A program made the translations under genes and the position numbers. 52,767 bases of DNA from Calditerrivibrio nitroreducens (GTDB lineage: Bacteria; Chrysiogenota; Deferribacteres; Deferribacterales; Calditerrivibrionaceae), in assembly GCA_002878065.1 (NCBI GenBank), contig PNIN01000027.1:1-52767 (forward strand), written 5' to 3'. Below, one piece after another: positions 33,631-43,515 of this stretch. Numbering within the stretch: the first letter of the stretch is position 1; each line of letters opens with the position of its first letter. The notes beneath the pieces were generated by a model, which had not been told where the DNA came from, ran no database searches, and worked only from the letters and a program-made list of their open reading frames with translations.

Positions 33631-35307
33631 ATGAAACTGTTTGTTAAGTATTTCCTCATAATTTTTTCCACTATTTCATCAGTATTGATAATAGGGTTAA
33701 TAGCCATAAGCACAATTTTATCAGACGACTACCTTGAGGAAAGAAAAGAGACACTTCTTAAATACATTGATATGATTAATAGCATGTATAAAAAAGATGA
33801 TTTAAATTACTCAAATACACAACTAAAGTCCATTGCAGAAAATCTTGGTATAAGGATAACTGCAATAGCAAAAGATGGAAAAGTATTTTACGATTCCACA
33901 TTCCTGAGGTTTGACGATTTAAAAGCAGTTGAAAATCATGCAGGCAGAAAAGAGGTAAAAGAGGCTTTAAACAATAACATAGGGTTTGATTTAAGAGTTT
34001 CAGCCACCGTAAATGTAAAACATCTCTACGTGGCAAAGCTTATAGATTCCAGCTACGTATTAAGGGGATCATTCCCATATAAGGGGATAGATAAATATCT
34101 ATCTATATTGAAGAATCATATACTCATTATTTTTGCATTCCTTGTATTTACTATACTTGCCATATCTTATTACTTCTCAAGAAAACTTTTAATTCCACTG
34201 GAAAACCTCACCGATATGTTGCAAAAGGTGGAAAAAAATGAAAAGATAAATATTGAGGATTACAAACAGTCGGATGACACTATCTCCAGGTTATTTTATT
34301 CCCTCTATAAACATATGATTTCAAAACAACAGATCCTGAATGATGAAAGAAATAAAATGCAATTAATATTATCTTCCCTGACTGATGGGGTTATACTTTT
34401 TGATCAAAATTGGGAAATCATATATGCAAATGATAAAGTTTTTGATATAATAGGAGTAAAATTTACAAATCCATTTGAAGATTTAAGATCATACGAATCT
34501 ATAAAAATTTTCAATGATATCAAGCTTAAAAACGATGGTAAGCATTTCACAAAATACAACGGCAGATTTTATGAAATCATTTTTAGGTCATTTGATAGAT
34601 ATAAGATATTGGTATTTCATGACTCCACTGATCAAATGAGATACCACGCTTTTAAAAGTGAGATCGTTGCCAACATAAGTCACGAACTTAAAACACCTGT
34701 ATCTATAATTATGGGATACTCAGAAACTTTAAACAACGACGAATTGGATGATGAAACCAGAAAAAAATTTGCTAAAAAGCTTTACGACTCATCCGTAAGG
34801 CTTGATAATCTAATAAATGACATCATTCAACTACATTCCCTTGAAAGCCAGGATAGAAACATTTTGGTGGATAAAAGTACACACACATCTGAAATAATTC
34901 AGGAATTACAGGAAATTTACAAAGACTGCTCTAAAAAACTTGAATTCTTCATAGATGATGACTATCTAAAAGTATACAAAGAGCATCTACTTTCCATTTT
35001 AAAAAATCTAATAGATAATGCAATCGTTTACTCTGCCGGAAACACTGTAACAATAGGACTTAAAAAAATTGATAAAAAAATAGTAATTTCGGTGGATGAT
35101 GAAGGTCCAATAATCCCCGATGATGAAAAAAATAAAATATTCGAAAGATTTTACACCAGTTCTAAATCCAGAAACAAGAAAAGTTCCGGCACAGGTCTTG
35201 GTCTATCCATAGTAAAACACACAGCAGAGCTGTATGGCGGATATGTGGAATTATTAAAAAATGTCAAAAACGGAAATTGCTTTAAAGTGGTGCTGATAGA
35301 AAAGTAA
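33631..35307 (+). CDS. phoR: Phosphate regulon sensor histidine kinase PhoR
   Basis: The 558-residue kinase has TM about 5-27, an extracytoplasmic domain about 28-160, TM about 165-187, a HAMP-like linker, a PAS domain (SLTDGVILFDQNWEIIYANDK), HisKA with H351 (ANISHELKTPVSIIMGY) and HATPase (NLIDNAIVYS, DEGPIIPDDE, GTGLGLSIVKH). Context and the ISHELKTP motif fit PhoR. The N-box to G-box region is complete. It phosphorylates PhoB when phosphate is scarce. No terminator is seen after it. Confidence 0.9.
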   Translation: MKLFVKYFLIIFSTISSVLIIGLIAISTILSDDYLEERKETLLKYIDMINSMYKKDDLNYSNTQLKSIAENLGIRITAIAKDGKVFYDSTFLRFDDLKAVENHAGRKEVKEALNNNIGFDLRVSATVNVKHLYVAKLIDSSYVLRGSFPYKGIDKYLSILKNHILIIFAFLVFTILAISYYFSRKLLIPLENLTDMLQKVEKNEKINIEDYKQSDDTISRLFYSLYKHMISKQQILNDERNKMQLILSSLTDGVILFDQNWEIIYANDKVFDIIGVKFTNPFEDLRSYESIKIFNDIKLKNDGKHFTKYNGRFYEIIFRSFDRYKILVFHDSTDQMRYHAFKSEIVANISHELKTPVSIIMGYSETLNNDELDDETRKKFAKKLYDSSVRLDNLINDIIQLHSLESQDRNILVDKSTHTSEIIQELQEIYKDCSKKLEFFIDDDYLKVYKEHLLSILKNLIDNAIVYSAGNTVTIGLKKIDKKIVISVDDEGPIIPDDEKNKIFERFYTSSKSRNKKSSGTGLGLSIVKHTAELYGGYVELLKNVKNGNCFKVVLIEK

Positions 35308-35529
35308 CTTCCTGATATCGAATATATTTAAAGTAATTATTTTCCTTGAGTTGAGCTTGTAAGATCCAAATGATATTACAAAAATAGTTATATTCAGTTC
35401 ATCCCAAACTAACAACAAACAGGTTTTTATAATCGTAGATAAGGATTCCTAAAATCAATATAGATCTTTGGAAACTACATCACCGAATAACTGGTGTAAG
35501 ATAGATGCTCTAACATACGACGTAGAATA
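35308..35529. other. Non-coding gap between convergent phoR and the pst operon
   Basis: About 220 bases are without an open frame of useful length, a tRNA, or a clear hairpin on the plus strand after phoR. It is AT-rich with no repeats that I can see. Transcription from phoR may run into the terminator at 35530-35554, whose stem also reads on this strand but lacks a T-run in this direction. Confidence 0.5.
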
Positions 35530-35554
35530 ATAAAAAAGGTGGGTTTCCCCACCT
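35530..35554 (-). terminator. Intrinsic terminator of the pst operon
   Basis: On the minus strand AGGTGGG-GAAA-CCCACCT is followed by TTTTTTATTATT. It lies 24 bases after the stop of the lipoprotein gene and ends the pstS-pstC-pstA-pstB-lipoprotein transcript. Confidence 0.88.
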
Positions 35555-35577
35555 GAATCGAATTATAACAATGGTAT

Positions 35578-35916
35578 CTATTTCGTGGCAAGATACTCAT
35601 CAATTGTGGCTTTATCAGGAGCTTTTAGAGTAATACCTTCGGGGCCAGCACCTGGTAATGTTACATGCTTTGCCAACTCACCATCTTTTATAAACTTGTC
35701 ATATTCCTTGTCCCCTTCCTTAAAAACCCACAATCTGTTATCCACAACTTTCGTCACAAAACCTGGTCTGCTGAAATCATACTTTGAATAGTCTCTCTGA
35801 ACCATTTCGATTTCGTCGTCGGAATTCTGGTCATGACTCATAGAAAGCTCTGTTTTGGTTACACACCCAATCCCTAATAGAGATGTTAAGGCTATCAATG
35901 CCATAATTTTTTTCAT
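35578..35916 (-). CDS. Small lipoprotein of unknown function at the end of the pst operon
   Basis: The 112-residue protein has a lipoprotein signal (KKIMALIALTSLLGIGC, Cys18 as lipid site). The mature part is acidic, then YDFSRPGFVTKVVDNRLWVFKEG and GPEGITLKAPDKATIDEYL. ATG 35916 has GGAGG 6 bases upstream. It lies 21 bases after pstB and before the operon terminator, so it is expressed with the phosphate transporter. I do not recognise a family. The RLWVFKEGD pattern may be a small beta domain. A role in phosphate uptake is only inferred from position. Confidence 0.75.
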   Translation of the reverse strand: MKKIMALIALTSLLGIGCVTKTELSMSHDQNSDDEIEMVQRDYSKYDFSRPGFVTKVVDNRLWVFKEGDKEYDKFIKDGELAKHVTLPGAGPEGITLKAPDKATIDEYLATK

Positions 35917-35937
35917 CTTTACCTCCACTTTTTATTT

Positions 35938-36762
35938 TTAACCAAATCTTCCCGTTATATAATCTTCTGTATCTTTTACTTTTGGCTTCTTAAAAATATT
36001 TATCGTGTTTCCATACTCTACCAGAAATCCCATATACATAAAAGCGGTAAAATCACTAACCCTTGCCGCCTGTTGCATGTTATGTGTCACAATGACGACA
36101 GTGAATTTTTCTCTGAGGGATAGAATCAATTCCTCAATTTTATAAGTGGCAATTGGATCCAATGCAGAGCAGGGTTCGTCCATTAGGATTACTTCAGGCT
36201 CCGGAGCGATTGCCCTTGCAATGCACAACCTTTGCTGCTGACCACCTGAAAGTCCAAAGGCATTCTCTTTCAGCCTATCTTTCACCTCGTCCCACAACCC
36301 GGCATATGAGAGTGAACGTTCGCAAACTTCATCCAGAATAGATTTCTTTTTCACACCGTTTATCTTAAGTGGATAGACAACGTTGTCATATATACTCATC
36401 GGAAATGGATTAGGTTTCTGGGCAACCATCCCCATCTTTTTCCTCAATTCCGATAGATCCACTGACCTGTCATAAACACTTTCACCATCCAGCAGTATGT
36501 CCCCTTCCACCCTCACATAATCCAGCAAATCGTTCAGTCTGTTTATAGATCGCAATAGAGTGGATTTACCACATCCTGATGGACCTATAAGAGCAGTAAC
36601 TTTCCCCTTCGGAATCTGCATGTTGATTTTAAATAACGCCTGTTTATTACCATAGTACAGGTTAAAATCTTTGATATCGATGATGATATTTTCATCTTTG
36701 AGCAATGGGTCATAGACCGTTTTCTTTTCATTATTTTTTAATTCTTCCAAAAGCTCTGTCAT
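35938..36762 (-). CDS. pstB: Phosphate ABC transporter ATPase PstB
   Basis: The 274-residue ATPase has Walker [13 protein letters not shown]-loop [16 protein letters not shown], signature LSGGQQQRL, Walker [14 protein letters not shown] and the switch His (VTHNMQQA). The [13 protein letters not shown] string is specific to PstB. It powers phosphate import through PstCA. ATG 36762 follows GGGAGAG. It starts 11 bases downstream of the pstA stop codon. Confidence 0.95.
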   Translation of the reverse strand: MTELLEELKNNEKKTVYDPLLKDENIIIDIKDFNLYYGNKQALFKINMQIPKGKVTALIGPSGCGKSTLLRSINRLNDLLDYVRVEGDILLDGESVYDRSVDLSELRKKMGMVAQKPNPFPMSIYDNVVYPLKINGVKKKSILDEVCERSLSYAGLWDEVKDRLKENAFGLSGGQQQRLCIARAIAPEPEVILMDEPCSALDPIATYKIEELILSLREKFTVVIVTHNMQQAARVSDFTAFMYMGFLVEYGNTINIFKKPKVKDTEDYITGRFG

Positions 36763-36772
36763 AATCTCTCCC

Positions 36773-38509
36773 TTAAAAAACACTTCCTATGAATTTTTTT
36801 CTCAATCTATTCCTTATGTATATAGCCACTACATTTAGCAAAACAACGATACCTATTAACAACAAAGTTGTGGTATATACCATAGGTATAGCCGCATCAC
36901 TATTTTGGCTCTGAAATCCCAAATCATAAATATGAAATCCGAGGTGCATAAAGCTTCTTTCCAGATGCACAAATGGATATATCGAGTCCACCGGCATTTC
37001 AGGTGCCAGCTTAACCGCCCCCACAAGCATCAAAGGAGCCACTTCACCAGCCCCTCTGGACATAGCAAGTATAAATCCTGTCATGATGCCCGGCATAGCC
37101 CTTGGGAGCACTATATGTCTTACAGTTTGCCATTTTGTGGCTCCACAAGCGTACGACCCCTCCCTTAAAGAATTGGGGACTGCATTAATCGCCTCCTCTG
37201 TGGACACAATCACAACCGGTAAGGTCAAAAGTGCCAATGTGAGGGATGACCATAAGATCCCACCTGTACCAAATGTTGGATTTGGTAATTTTGCTGCATA
37301 AAAAAGCTGATCTATAGATGCTCCTAATGTATATGCAAAAAAACCTAATCCGAAAACCCCATAAACTATCGACGGAACTCCAGCAAGGTTGTTAATGGCA
37401 ATCCTCAAGATACTTATTATCTTTCCACTCTTGGCATACTCTTTCATATAGATTGCCGCCACCACACCGAACGGAACCACAAACAAACTCATCAGTACAG
37501 TCATCACCACTGTACCAAAAATTGCCGGAAATACCCCACCCTCACTATTCGCCTCTCTGGGCTCATCAGTCAAAAATTCGATCCATCTGTTTAAATATAT
37601 CCCCATCTTGTTGCCAAAACTCAATGTATTGGCCGTATACCCTCTTACGATTTCATACAACTTTACCTCTTTTTCTTTGCCATCCGCTGTTAAGAATTTT
37701 ATCCCATATTTTTCATAATTAGCTTTCAACTTATTAATCTCATTTATAAGCTTGTCGTACTCATTTTTAGTCAATTTGTTAAACTCTTCAAACTCTAATG
37801 ATATCTTTTTATATCTCCTTTCAGCCTCATTTATTTTCTCATTGTTCTTACTGAGATATGCTTTCTCCAGTTCAAGTTTTGCCTCTTTGAGCTTTAATCT
37901 TTCTTTTTCTATCTTATGATTAAGCTTACCAATTTCACCCTTTTCAATAGAAACTTTTTTCCTCCAGAGTTTCCGAACATCGTTGTGGTATCTATCGTAA
38001 TTTTTTAAAATCCCTTTTAAATCACTTGCAACAGGTCTTCCGTCTACTATAAATTCTTTTGGGAATCCATAAAATCTCCCCCATTCAAGTCGCTCAAGCA
38101 CAATAGCCTCAGCAGGATAGTCCTGTTTGGATATTTCATGTAAACTTACCCATTCAAAGTGTTTATTTGATAACTCAAAATTACCCACCCTCACAAGAAA
38201 ACGCTTTTCTTTGCCGTTGTTCTTAAGCACTCTTTTTTTATCTTCATCGTTCAGGGTATTTATTTTATCATCTGGTAATTTATAATATTCGGTTTTAGTG
38301 ATCTCCCCCATAATAGCTTCGCCATTTTTGAGCTTAAAATACACTATTCCCCCCGGCCAATAATTCCCCATCCCATTTTTTAAAACCAACAGAAGCAATA
38401 AAGTGATCATCAGAAGGGATATCACGAGCCCCCCACCGGTCAACCACAACATCGGCTCCCCTTTTGACTTAAAAAATATCTTGAAATTTTTCCTGGCAAA
38501 CTTATTCAT
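36773..38509 (-). CDS. pstA: Phosphate ABC transporter permease PstA, extended form
   Basis: The protein has 578 residues, about twice the usual 280-300. An N-terminal TM (about 20-44) is followed by an inserted region (about 45-310) with a strong coiled coil at about 190-275, rich in Lys and Glu ([20 protein letters not shown]). The PstA permease follows from about 325 ([20 protein letters not shown], then the EAA loop [30 protein letters not shown]). Long PstA forms occur in some gammaproteobacteria such as Pseudomonas. The insert probably lies outside the inner membrane. It begins 10 bases after pstC. Confidence 0.92.
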   Translation of the reverse strand: MNKFARKNFKIFFKSKGEPMLWLTGGGLVISLLMITLLLLLVLKNGMGNYWPGGIVYFKLKNGEAIMGEITKTEYYKLPDDKINTLNDEDKKRVLKNNGKEKRFLVRVGNFELSNKHFEWVSLHEISKQDYPAEAIVLERLEWGRFYGFPKEFIVDGRPVASDLKGILKNYDRYHNDVRKLWRKKVSIEKGEIGKLNHKIEKERLKLKEAKLELEKAYLSKNNEKINEAERRYKKISLEFEEFNKLTKNEYDKLINEINKLKANYEKYGIKFLTADGKEKEVKLYEIVRGYTANTLSFGNKMGIYLNRWIEFLTDEPREANSEGGVFPAIFGTVVMTVLMSLFVVPFGVVAAIYMKEYAKSGKIISILRIAINNLAGVPSIVYGVFGLGFFAYTLGASIDQLFYAAKLPNPTFGTGGILWSSLTLALLTLPVVIVSTEEAINAVPNSLREGSYACGATKWQTVRHIVLPRAMPGIMTGFILAMSRGAGEVAPLMLVGAVKLAPEMPVDSIYPFVHLERSFMHLGFHIYDLGFQSQNSDAAIPMVYTTTLLLIGIVVLLNVVAIYIRNRLRKKFIGSVF

Positions 38510-38519
38510 CCAATACCTC

Positions 38520-41057
38520 TTATAACTGACTCGATTTTTTCCTGTACTTTATCCTAATCATCTCAGCAAACGTATTTATAATAAAAGTCATCAGAAATAG
38601 TACTAAAGCTGCAAGGTATAAAACTCTATAATGTGTACTATTTATGACAGCTTCTGGCAGTTCCACCGCAATATTTGCCGATAACGTTCTGAAACCGGAA
38701 AAGATATTCATATCAATTATGGGAGTATTACCAGCCGCCATAAGGACTATCATGGTTTCCCCGATGGCTCTACCAAATCCAATCATAATTGCAGAAAAGA
38801 TCCCACTCATAGCAACCGGAAGAATAATATTAACCACCGTTTGCCACTGAGTAGCACCTGCGGCCAGGGAAGCTGACCTCAAATGCTCCGGAACAGCATT
38901 TAGTGCATCCTCAGATACGGTATAGATAATAGGTATAACGGCAAATCCCATAATAAAACCAACTATCAAAGCATTCCTTTGAACGTAGGTATTCATGATC
39001 GATTCTATAATTGGAAGATCGTATCTTAAATCTATTCCTGCTTTTGTTATTAAAAATGCGACAAAAAAGGTTATTATAACAGAACAGATGGTCAATACGA
39101 AGAACTTTACAAGCTCGATTACTCCGGCCTGATGATAGCTTTTATTCTCCAGCAGAGACTCATAAAATTCATATAAAAATCTTCTATAGAGATATATGGT
39201 AATACCAACACCAAATGGAAGTAAGATCAAAGCCCATCCACCCAACGGGGAATAGTTGTAATTGTGAAGCCAGTATTTAAAATCTCCATAAAATAATAGT
39301 TTTTCCACAAAAGAAGATATAATTACACCAAGATACAATCCAAGTGGTAGAGCCACCAGCAGTATAATCCAGATTCTATACTTACCCATAGAATTCAGCA
39401 ATTCTTTTGGCAATAATTGCACCAAATGCCCCATAAATATAAGTGAGAATGGTATCATGATAAAAGAAAATATAGTTGCCAGCACCACATTCTCCACAAA
39501 AGGAGAAACTATGAGAGCTGCTATAAAACCTAAAACAACTGATGGTAAAGACGCCATAATTTCAATGGTTGATTTTATAGAGTTCCTGATTTTTTTTGAA
39601 GCAAATTCACTCGTATAAATAGCCGACATAATCGCCACTGGTATAGCAAATAGCATCGCCACAATAGTGGCTTTTATCGTTCCAAATATAAGCGGTATAA
39701 GGCTAAACTTCGGTTCAAAATCATCACTACCACTGGAGGACTGCCATACGTATTCAGGTTTGCTCGTCAGCTCATATTGTATTTTACCAAATACTGACCT
39801 GAAGGTTATCTCCGGATGAGGAATCTTAAGATCATAAGTCTCTATTTTATCCCCTTTGTTTCCAAAAATTGCGATCTTGTTGTTTTTCTGGTTTAAAAGT
39901 GCTATTTTAGGTTTAGTAAGATTACTAACTATATCCACCAGATGCTTTCCCGAAGTCATATGATACATCGACACTCTACCCTTTTCATTCAGAATAACAA
40001 AAGACTTATCCCTTTTAGATGGAGATATAAATCTGACGGGTGAATCATCCCCGCTGTAGAAGGAATAGATTTGGGAAAAGACCAGATTGTTTTTATTCAG
40101 CTGATCTTCTATAGGCCACCAGGCTGTGACGTACCCTTTATCATCACCAACCAATATTGTATTTCTACCGATAAGAAAATCCAGATAAGTTATTTTTCTC
40201 CCATCAGAGAATATTTTTTTGTTTTCCAATATCTTTGGAGATTCGAATATTTTTGTATCAATACTTATATATTCGCCATCTTTAAAAAATATCATTACGG
40301 TAGTTTTGCTGGAATTTATTTTTAAATAATCGGGATTTCTACCATTAAGAACTTTTTTTAAATCTATATTTGATTCATTAACCTGTGTTGAAATCTCACC
40401 AGTTAAAATATTTTCCTTAGTTATCACTTCATTTAAATGAAGAACTTTATCATCCGTCAAATACGCTACAAAATTGTCATTATCGTTCCTTATTTCATCT
40501 ATATTTGTGATTTTCTTACCATCTTGAACTTTTATCAGGTCTTTAATTTTAATCCCTGCATAATAGCTATTTTCTTGATCTCCAATCTTTTCCATCAATC
40601 GGCCATCGGTTACACTGTATCTGGCCTTACCTTCTGCAACTCCCTGGTTAATATTATCTTTTTTAAACTCAAAGTCTACTTCCAGGATTCCACCATCTTC
40701 GGTGGCAAAGATATAGCTATTCCTCTTCTCATTGTAACCAAAAGATGTCCATTTAAATTTAAGAGGCATCCTATCAATAACATCACCCGTGGGAAGGGAT
40801 ACTATCTCAAATGCTTCCCCATCAAAAACAGCTGCTATCAGTCCATATTCATCCACAATACCATGCCTGACATCTGACAGCTCTGATTTAGCCAAACTAT
40901 TCTGCGATACCTCCCCAGATTTAAATAATGGGATAGTTGTCCAGAGAAGGAATAAAAATACAAGTAAAACAGCCAGTATCGTTCCTATACCACCCACTGT
41001 TATAAGGTATTTGGCAATTTTATCCGCTAATTTTTTACGAACATTCTTTTTCATCAT
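38520..41057 (-). CDS. pstC: Phosphate ABC transporter permease PstC, extended with a propeller-like domain
   Basis: The protein has 845 residues, against about 320 for ordinary PstC. TM1 (about 18-42) is followed by about 400 extracytoplasmic residues of beta-rich repeats with blade-like motifs (GLIAAVFDGEAFEIVSLPTG, SYIFATEDGGILEVDF, TILVGDDKGYVTAWW). The PstC permease starts near 455 (LIFGTIKATIVAMLFAIPVA) and includes the EAA loop VPEHLRSASLAAGATQWQTV. It has one more set of TM helices than standard. It pairs with the extended PstA. Possible starts are ATG at 41057 or 41054. Confidence 0.92.
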   Translation of the reverse strand: MMKKNVRKKLADKIAKYLITVGGIGTILAVLLVFLFLLWTTIPLFKSGEVSQNSLAKSELSDVRHGIVDEYGLIAAVFDGEAFEIVSLPTGDVIDRMPLKFKWTSFGYNEKRNSYIFATEDGGILEVDFEFKKDNINQGVAEGKARYSVTDGRLMEKIGDQENSYYAGIKIKDLIKVQDGKKITNIDEIRNDNDNFVAYLTDDKVLHLNEVITKENILTGEISTQVNESNIDLKKVLNGRNPDYLKINSSKTTVMIFFKDGEYISIDTKIFESPKILENKKIFSDGRKITYLDFLIGRNTILVGDDKGYVTAWWPIEDQLNKNNLVFSQIYSFYSGDDSPVRFISPSKRDKSFVILNEKGRVSMYHMTSGKHLVDIVSNLTKPKIALLNQKNNKIAIFGNKGDKIETYDLKIPHPEITFRSVFGKIQYELTSKPEYVWQSSSGSDDFEPKFSLIPLIFGTIKATIVAMLFAIPVAIMSAIYTSEFASKKIRNSIKSTIEIMASLPSVVLGFIAALIVSPFVENVVLATIFSFIMIPFSLIFMGHLVQLLPKELLNSMGKYRIWIILLVALPLGLYLGVIISSFVEKLLFYGDFKYWLHNYNYSPLGGWALILLPFGVGITIYLYRRFLYEFYESLLENKSYHQAGVIELVKFFVLTICSVIITFFVAFLITKAGIDLRYDLPIIESIMNTYVQRNALIVGFIMGFAVIPIIYTVSEDALNAVPEHLRSASLAAGATQWQTVVNIILPVAMSGIFSAIMIGFGRAIGETMIVLMAAGNTPIIDMNIFSGFRTLSANIAVELPEAVINSTHYRVLYLAALVLFLMTFIINTFAEMIRIKYRKKSSQL

Positions 41058-41072
41058 TTATTCACCGTCTAC

Positions 41073-41095
41073 AAAAAATGGGGGGTTACCCCCAT
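41073..41095 (-). terminator. Attenuating terminator between pstS and pstC
   Basis: On the minus strand ATGGGGG and CCCCCAT form a 7-bp stem around a short loop, followed by TTTTTTG. It lies 15 bases after the pstS stop and before pstC. It would reduce transcription of the membrane and ATPase genes relative to the abundant binding protein, as in many ABC operons. Confidence 0.8.
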
Positions 41096-41109
41096 ATTAA
41101 CCTGATACT

Positions 41110-42078
41110 CTATTTTAAACCAACTTTCGCAAGCTCTGCCTCAGCAACTTTGTTTGTGATAGGAAAATATCCATCTTTCACAACCACTTCTTGCCCCTGT
41201 TTACTAAATACCAGCCTCAAAAATTCCGCCCTTAAAGGATCAAGTTTACTACCTGGCTTGTAATTTACATATATATAAAGAAATCTTGCTAATGGATATT
41301 CACCGGTGTACGCATGGGCGGCATCCGCATTTATACATTTTCCACCTTTTTTTTCAGACAAAGCCACAGCTTTTACTCCGGCAGTTTTATAACCAATACC
41401 GCTATATCCTATAGCATACCTATCGCTTGTAACCCCCTGAACCACAGAAGAACTGCCCGGCTGCTCTTTCACAGTATCCTTGTAGTCACCATTTTTAAAC
41501 ACATGCTCCTTAAAATAGCCATATGTTCCTGATGCAGAGTTCCTACCATAAAGGCTTATAGGTTTATTTGCCCATTCACCAGTAAGCCCCAGATCCCCCC
41601 AGGTAACTATATCCTTTTGGTATCCACGTTTTCTCGTTTTGGAAAAGATAGCATCCACCTCTTCAAGAGATAAACATTGGATGGGATTATCCTTATTTAC
41701 ATACACCGCAAGCATATCTATGCTTGTTTTCAACCCCGTGGGCTTGTAACCATATTTCTTTTCAAAATCATCCATCTCTTTTGCTTTCATCTCCCTACTC
41801 ATCGGCCCAAAGTGTGAAGTCCCGGATATCAAAGCAGCTGGAGCAGTGGAAGAGCCTTTCCCTTCAATCTCAATCTTTACATTCGGATAGTAGCTCATGA
41901 ACTTTTCTGCCCACAGAGTCATAAGATTGTTCATCGTATCTGAACCAACACTTTTTAAGTTACCTGATACCCCCTTCACCTTCTTGTAATTTGGGAGATT
42001 GCTATCAACCATACTCGATGCAAAGAGATTAACGGCTGCAATAGAAACTATTGCAATAGACAATATCAGCTTTTTCAT
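41110..42078 (-). CDS. pstS: Phosphate-binding protein PstS
   Basis: The 322-residue protein has a Sec signal peptide (residues 1-20, cut after LFA). The phosphate-binding motifs are GSDTMNNLM, GKGSSTAPAALISG, GRNSASGTYGYFKEHV and VVQGVTSDRYAIGYSGIGY. It is the high-affinity periplasmic (or lipid-free) phosphate receptor for PstCA. GGAGG precedes the ATG but lies in a predicted hairpin (42081-42123). It heads the pst operon. Confidence 0.94.
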   Translation of the reverse strand: MKKLILSIAIVSIAAVNLFASSMVDSNLPNYKKVKGVSGNLKSVGSDTMNNLMTLWAEKFMSYYPNVKIEIEGKGSSTAPAALISGTSHFGPMSREMKAKEMDDFEKKYGYKPTGLKTSIDMLAVYVNKDNPIQCLSLEEVDAIFSKTRKRGYQKDIVTWGDLGLTGEWANKPISLYGRNSASGTYGYFKEHVFKNGDYKDTVKEQPGSSSVVQGVTSDRYAIGYSGIGYKTAGVKAVALSEKKGGKCINADAAHAYTGEYPLARFLYIYVNYKPGSKLDPLRAEFLRLVFSKQGQEVVVKDGYFPITNKVAEAELAKVGLK

Positions 42079-42080
42079 AG

Positions 42081-42123
42081 AAAAACCTCCATTTTTTAGT
42101 CACCACAAAAATAGGAGGGTTTT
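42081..42123 (-). promoter_or_regulatory. Leader hairpin covering the pstS ribosome binding site
   Basis: On the minus strand AAAACCCTCC (42123-42114) pairs with GGAGGTTTT (42090-42082), and inside it ATTTTT pairs with AAAAAAT, with two single-base bulges. About 16 pairs would form, and GGAGG, the pstS Shine-Dalgarno sequence, is buried. The paired 3' arm ends in a U-run, so it could also act as an attenuator. Confidence 0.45.
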
Positions 42124-42144
42124 GTTATGAAACGTTCGTAAAGT

Positions 42145-42160
42145 TTTAAAATTTTTGTAA
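42145..42160 (-). promoter_or_regulatory. Weak Pho-box-like repeat before pstS
   Basis: On the minus strand TTACA (42160) is followed 11 bases later by TTAAA (42149). Further TTACG and TTCAT copies are out of 11-base phase. The match is poorer than before phoU. Confidence 0.25.
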
Positions 42161-42170
42161 AATGTTCAAA

Positions 42171-42431
42171 TCAACTCTTCAACTTTTCTTTTATAACTTC
42201 CATATCGCAATTTCCTGGAACTTCGATTATCTTATACCTTGATTTTTCACCTGAGATAATAATAACCTCTTTTTTACTGACATCAAGAGACTGTGAAATA
42301 AAGTTTATCAACTCCTCATTAGCCTTACCATCTGTTGCGGGTGATTTTATTTTTATCTTGATGCACCCGTTGAACTCTCCATCATAGGCTGTCTTTTTGG
42401 CACCAGGCTGGACGTATATATTCATTTTCAT
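42171..42431 (-). CDS. DUF167/YggU family protein
   Basis: The 86-residue protein has the family pattern IYVQPGAKKTAYDGEFNG, IKIKSPATDGKANEELINFI, and KKEVIIISGEKSRYKIIEV. The function of the family is unknown. Length is normal. It reads leftward, away from argC, toward pstS. Confidence 0.88.
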   Translation of the reverse strand: MKMNIYVQPGAKKTAYDGEFNGCIKIKIKSPATDGKANEELINFISQSLDVSKKEVIIISGEKSRYKIIEVPGNCDMEVIKEKLKS

Positions 42432-42506
42432 GATAAAAAACTCTTTTTTTTTTAATAAAAATGCATTAAAATCTACTTAAATTCAATACTTTTTTTCGGA
42501 GAGAAG

Positions 42507-43508
42507 ATGAAGATAGCAATTGTAGGATCCACAGGTTACACAGGTTTTGAGCTGATTAAGATAGCATTAAGGCATCCACATCTAAAATTAAAGTTTCTCA
42601 CCAGCGATTCAAGTGCAGGTAAAAAGATATCCGATATCTACCCGCATCTAAAAGGGTTGTGCGATATAACCCTAATACCAAATGATTTTAATTTAATAGT
42701 TTCCGATATAGATGCGGTATTTTTATGTTTACCCCATGGGGCCTCCATGGATGCCGCCAAATTTTTTGCCGACTATAACAAAATAGTAATAGACCTCAGT
42801 GCAGATTTCAGGATATCAGATAGAGAAATCTACGAATCTACTTACAGAGAAACCCACAAATATCCAGATTTATTAAAAAAATTCATATATGGTATCCCAG
42901 AACTTTTTTGGGATGATATACGAAAAACTAAACTTATCGCAAACCCCGGATGCTATCCCACATCTATAATTTTACCCATCTACCCTTTGATAAAAAATGA
43001 ACTTATAGATACTGATTTCATAATTGCAGATTCAAAATCCGGAGTCAGCGGAGCGGGTAAAAATCCCACAGAAAAAACTCATTTTTGTGAAGTAAACGAG
43101 GATTTTAAACCGTACGGGATATTCAATCACAGACATAATCCCGAAATAGATTTTATACTTTCTGGAGCTAACAAAAGTATACATGTGACATTTACCCCCC
43201 ATCTTTTACCAATTAATAGAGGCATTTTATCAACCATATACACAAAATCAAAATCAAGTTTGAATCTAATCATAAAATGCCTCAAAGATACATACGCAGA
43301 CAAACCATTTGTACGTATTTATGAAAATGATATACCATCGATAAAAAATGTTGCAAATACAAATTTTATTGATATAGGCATATACAAAGATAAGGATAAT
43401 GTAATAATCGTTTCAACCTTGGATAACCTGATAAAAGGTGCCAGTGGACAGGCGGTACAGAATCTTAACGTATTATCGGGTTTTAAAGAAACCGATGGTC
43501 TTTTGTGA
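42507..43508 (+). CDS. argC: N-acetyl-gamma-glutamyl-phosphate reductase ArgC
   Basis: The 333-residue protein has the NADP site VGSTGYTGFELIKIA and the active Cys149 in IANPGCYPTSIILP. It also has SKSGVSGAGKNPTEKTHF and FTPHLLPINRGILSTIY. It reduces N-acetylglutamyl phosphate to the semialdehyde in arginine synthesis. CGGAGAG precedes the ATG. ArgJ follows after 7 bases. Confidence 0.95.
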   Translation: MKIAIVGSTGYTGFELIKIALRHPHLKLKFLTSDSSAGKKISDIYPHLKGLCDITLIPNDFNLIVSDIDAVFLCLPHGASMDAAKFFADYNKIVIDLSADFRISDREIYESTYRETHKYPDLLKKFIYGIPELFWDDIRKTKLIANPGCYPTSIILPIYPLIKNELIDTDFIIADSKSGVSGAGKNPTEKTHFCEVNEDFKPYGIFNHRHNPEIDFILSGANKSIHVTFTPHLLPINRGILSTIYTKSKSSLNLIIKCLKDTYADKPFVRIYENDIPSIKNVANTNFIDIGIYKDKDNVIIVSTLDNLIKGASGQAVQNLNVLSGFKETDGLL

Positions 43509-43515
43509 GGTGTGT

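Noticed and set aside
35308-35577. Possible transposon remnant or small RNA in the phoR-pst gap
   Set aside because: I saw no inverted repeats, no protein remnant in any frame and no promoter-terminator pair on one strand.
40437-40877. 146-codon open frame opposite pstC
   Set aside because: It lies within the propeller domain of pstC on the other strand, with no ribosome site or family pattern.
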